Positions 12,815 to 14,558 of a DNA stretch of 14,558 nt are shown here, piece by piece. A program made the position numbers and the translations under genes. The first letter of the stretch is position 1, and every line of letters begins with the position of its first letter. The notes beneath the pieces are model-generated. The model was not told the DNA's origin and searched no databases. It worked only from the letters and a program-made list of their open reading frames with translations. Source of the DNA: an uncultured Oscillospiraceae bacterium. Its GTDB lineage: Bacteria; Bacillota; Clostridia; Oscillospirales; Oscillospiraceae. Location: positions 1 through 14,558 of the forward strand of contig CAKTPR010000055.1 of NCBI GenBank assembly GCA_934591725.1, in the 5' to 3' direction.

Positions 12815-14485
12815 ATGAGCCAGAAACATGTCAAAAGCAGGCATACAGCGGCAAAAGAGCCCTCAAAGGCTGTCAGTGCGCTCAGTTCTCTCAACGCACT
12901 CGGAAATACTCTGGTCATCAGACTTGTATTGGCCACGGTGATCTTTGCCGTTTCTCTTATCATAAGTATGCCTGATTTTGTCAGCATAATTCTGCTCGTT
13001 CTTGCCGCAGCAGCCGCGGGCTATGACATCGTCATGGAAGCCGTCTCGGATGTTGAGAACGGCAGGTACCTTGCCACCTCGGTCGTAGTTGTCGTTGTGT
13101 CGGTTATCGCTTTCTTTATCGGCTTTGCAATAGAGGGCGCGGCAGTCATCCTGCTTTATCAGATTGGCCAGCTTCTGCTCAATTACGCAAAGGATCACAC
13201 CGAGAAGGCCGCGCTTGAACTGCTGGCATATCAGGACGAAGAAGTCACCGCAAAGGTCAAGGCCGCGGTTGAGGACAAGAACGCCTCTCCGCTGAATATC
13301 CATGAGGTCATGCTCAGCAGTTCCGGCTCTGTGCTTAAAGTCGCGGTGTTTCTTGCACTGGCATACGCTATCGCATTGCCGATATTTACTAATTATAGCT
13401 ATATCGTGTCGGTTCACCGCGCGCTGATGATCATCCTGATCGCGACGCCGATGTCCATTGTCGTCTCCATCCCGCTCTCCGGTATCGTCGGTTTGTGTTA
13501 CAGCGCCCAGCAGGGAGTTGTGTTCAACAGCGCAAAGGATCTTGAAGGCATGGCGAATGCCAATATCGCCATATTCGACAAGGCCGGTATCTTCGCCGAC
13601 GAATGCCCGCGCATCATTGCAATGTATTCGGATGTGCTCGATTCCGCTACATTCATGAACTTCGTCGCTCATGCGGTGTATTATTCCGAGCAGCCCGTTG
13701 CCAAGGCGATTGCCGCCGCTTACGATCAGGAATATCACCTCGACGTTATAAAGGACTTCCGCGATATTCCGGGCTACGGCGTGGAGCTGTCTATCGACGG
13801 TATCGACGTTGTCTTTGCCGAGAAGGATTTCTTGGCCAGCAGAGGAGTGCAGCTGCCGGAGGACAATACCGCTATCGGTCAGGTTTTCTATATGGTCGTT
13901 GCGGGTAAGGTCATGGGCAAGGTTGTGATCTCGTCCGACGTCAATGACGAGACCGAGAACCTCGTTCCGGAGATGAAGGCTGTCGGCATTTCAAGGTGCA
14001 TTCTTCTGACGGACGACAGCAAGGAAGCGGGGCAGCAGTTTGCAGAGCTTATGAACTTCAACGAGATGTACCCGCAGTGTAGCGGGGACAAGCGTCTCGA
14101 AGTTATAAGCGATATTTCATCCAAGGCAAAGACAAATGTTATATTTGTTTACGCCAGCGGCATCGAGTGTCACAGCCCGGCGGCCATAGACATGCGCGTA
14201 GGGAAGAAGAGCAAGTACGCCGACGCGATAGTTGACCATGAGTATATCAACAACATTCCGTTTGCAAGACAGGTCGCGGTTCGTGTGCGCGAGATCGCGA
14301 TCGAAAATGCGCTGTTTGCGTTTATAGTGAAAGCCTTGCTGATATTCCTGAGCATTGTAGGCTACTGCAATCTGTGGTTCGCGATCTTTATAGATTTTGT
14401 CGCGGCTGTTGCAACGATCCTCAATACGATACGTGTGACAAGCGAGTCGCTTATAACCACGCTCAAATATAAAAGCGGAAAATGA
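12815..14485 (+). CDS. Degenerate P1B-type (heavy-metal) ATPase homologue, predicted pseudo-pump
   Basis: The 556 residues follow the layout of a Cd/Zn/Cu-type P1B ATPase but lack its machinery. Hydrophobic helices lie at about 34-50, 55-69, 87-104, 107-122, 173-192, 203-226, 497-515 and 517-537. The actuator domain expected between the fourth and fifth helices (TGE loop) is reduced to about 45 residues (127-172). The membrane CPC motif reads ATPMS (210-214). DKTGT reads DKAGI (255-259), keeping the phosphorylatable Asp255 and Lys256. The SEHP motif reads SEQP (291-294), TGD reads TDD (399-401) and the GDGIND hinge is replaced by ASGIECH (447-453). The remaining P/N-domain framework (DIPGYGVELSIDG, VMGKVVISSDV, a conserved-looking Lys426) and the last helices (LWFAIFIDFVAAVATILNTIR) align with the family. 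The intact frame, AGGAGG at 12802-12807 and tandem stops argue against decay. It starts 46 bases after fba with no terminator seen. Function unknown. Confidence 0.85.
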   Translation: MSQKHVKSRHTAAKEPSKAVSALSSLNALGNTLVIRLVLATVIFAVSLIISMPDFVSIILLVLAAAAAGYDIVMEAVSDVENGRYLATSVVVVVVSVIAFFIGFAIEGAAVILLYQIGQLLLNYAKDHTEKAALELLAYQDEEVTAKVKAAVEDKNASPLNIHEVMLSSSGSVLKVAVFLALAYAIALPIFTNYSYIVSVHRALMIILIATPMSIVVSIPLSGIVGLCYSAQQGVVFNSAKDLEGMANANIAIFDKAGIFADECPRIIAMYSDVLDSATFMNFVAHAVYYSEQPVAKAIAAAYDQEYHLDVIKDFRDIPGYGVELSIDGIDVVFAEKDFLASRGVQLPEDNTAIGQVFYMVVAGKVMGKVVISSDVNDETENLVPEMKAVGISRCILLTDDSKEAGQQFAELMNFNEMYPQCSGDKRLEVISDISSKAKTNVIFVYASGIECHSPAAIDMRVGKKSKYADAIVDHEYINNIPFARQVAVRVREIAIENALFAFIVKALLIFLSIVGYCNLWFAIFIDFVAAVATILNTIRVTSESLITTLKYKSGK

Positions 14486-14489
14486 TAAA

Positions 14490-14558
14490 AAGGTTCTGTG
14501 TCAATAGTTGGGGTAGAGCTTAGCAAGAAATAGCAGAGAGGCGTGGGCGGCGCGGCGC
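14490..14558. other. Short non-coding tail at the window edge; possible insertion-sequence end
   Basis: After the tandem stop the sequence AGGTTCTGTGTCAATAGT, followed by TGGGGTAGAGC and a GC-rich run, has the look of an ISL3-like terminal repeat (GGTTCTnTGTCAA-type). No transposase lies in the window, and no matching inverted copy is present here. The resemblance is from memory and weak. No terminator for the preceding gene is visible in these bases. Confidence 0.2.

Noticed and set aside
11740..12987. A 415-codon minus-strand open frame
   Set aside because: It is antisense to fba and crosses its promoter and leader; the plus strand carries an intact aldolase.
1..14558. CRISPR arrays, tRNA or rRNA genes, prophage or toxin-antitoxin genes
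   Set aside because: No regularly spaced repeats, cloverleaf-like segments, rRNA motifs or phage/TA protein motifs were seen on either strand.

Overview
The window looks like chromosomal DNA of a GC-rich, anaerobic, endospore-forming member of the Clostridia, probably Oscillospiraceae-like. The basis is an ECF-type cobalt/nickel importer, a clostridial-type MurD, a PPi-type phosphofructokinase, spore genes (yunB, cotJ), type A RNase P RNA, strong AGGAGG ribosome binding sites, and TTG starts. The taxonomic placement is inference from gene content; no 16S rRNA gene is present.

Layout. (1) Bases 1-2561, plus strand: a metal importer cassette, cbiM with a fused PDGLE/CbiN-like tail (5' end missing), cbiQ and cbiO. 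A perfect 12-bp hairpin lies between cbiM and cbiQ. (2) Bases about 2617-2972, minus strand: rnpB, convergent with cbiO and sharing its terminator region. It is divergent from murD, and both promoters lie in the roughly 100 bp between them. (3) Bases 3076-8435, plus strand: murD, a methionine gamma-lyase-like PLP enzyme (aluminium-resistance family), sporulation gene yunB and ligA, closely packed with no terminator until after ligA. A SigE-like promoter may precede yunB. (4) Bases 8555-9601: a spore coat operon in which CotJA and CotJB are fused in one reading frame, followed by cotJC (Mn-catalase fold). (5) Minus strand: an uncharacterised C39/papain-like putative cysteine peptidase (9664-10332) and a PPi-type 6-phosphofructokinase (10435-11676), each with its own transcription signals. 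(6) Bases 11833-14485, plus strand: class II fructose-bisphosphate aldolase, divergent from the phosphofructokinase, followed without a terminator by a 556-residue degenerate P1B-type ATPase.

Most of the window is housekeeping: metal uptake, peptidoglycan precursor synthesis, DNA ligation, glycolysis, tRNA processing and sporulation. The most unusual gene is the last one. It is a full-length, well-translated-looking relative of heavy-metal P-type ATPases with no recognisable actuator domain. It also lacks the CPC metal site, the HP motif, the threonines of DKTGT and the GDGxND hinge, yet keeps the phosphorylatable Asp-Lys. It is best read as a conserved-looking pseudo-pump whose function is not known to me. 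Second-tier points are the CotJA-CotJB fusion, three TTTGTA-type repeats in the pfk/fba divergent region, and the apparent junction at the 5' end of cbiM.
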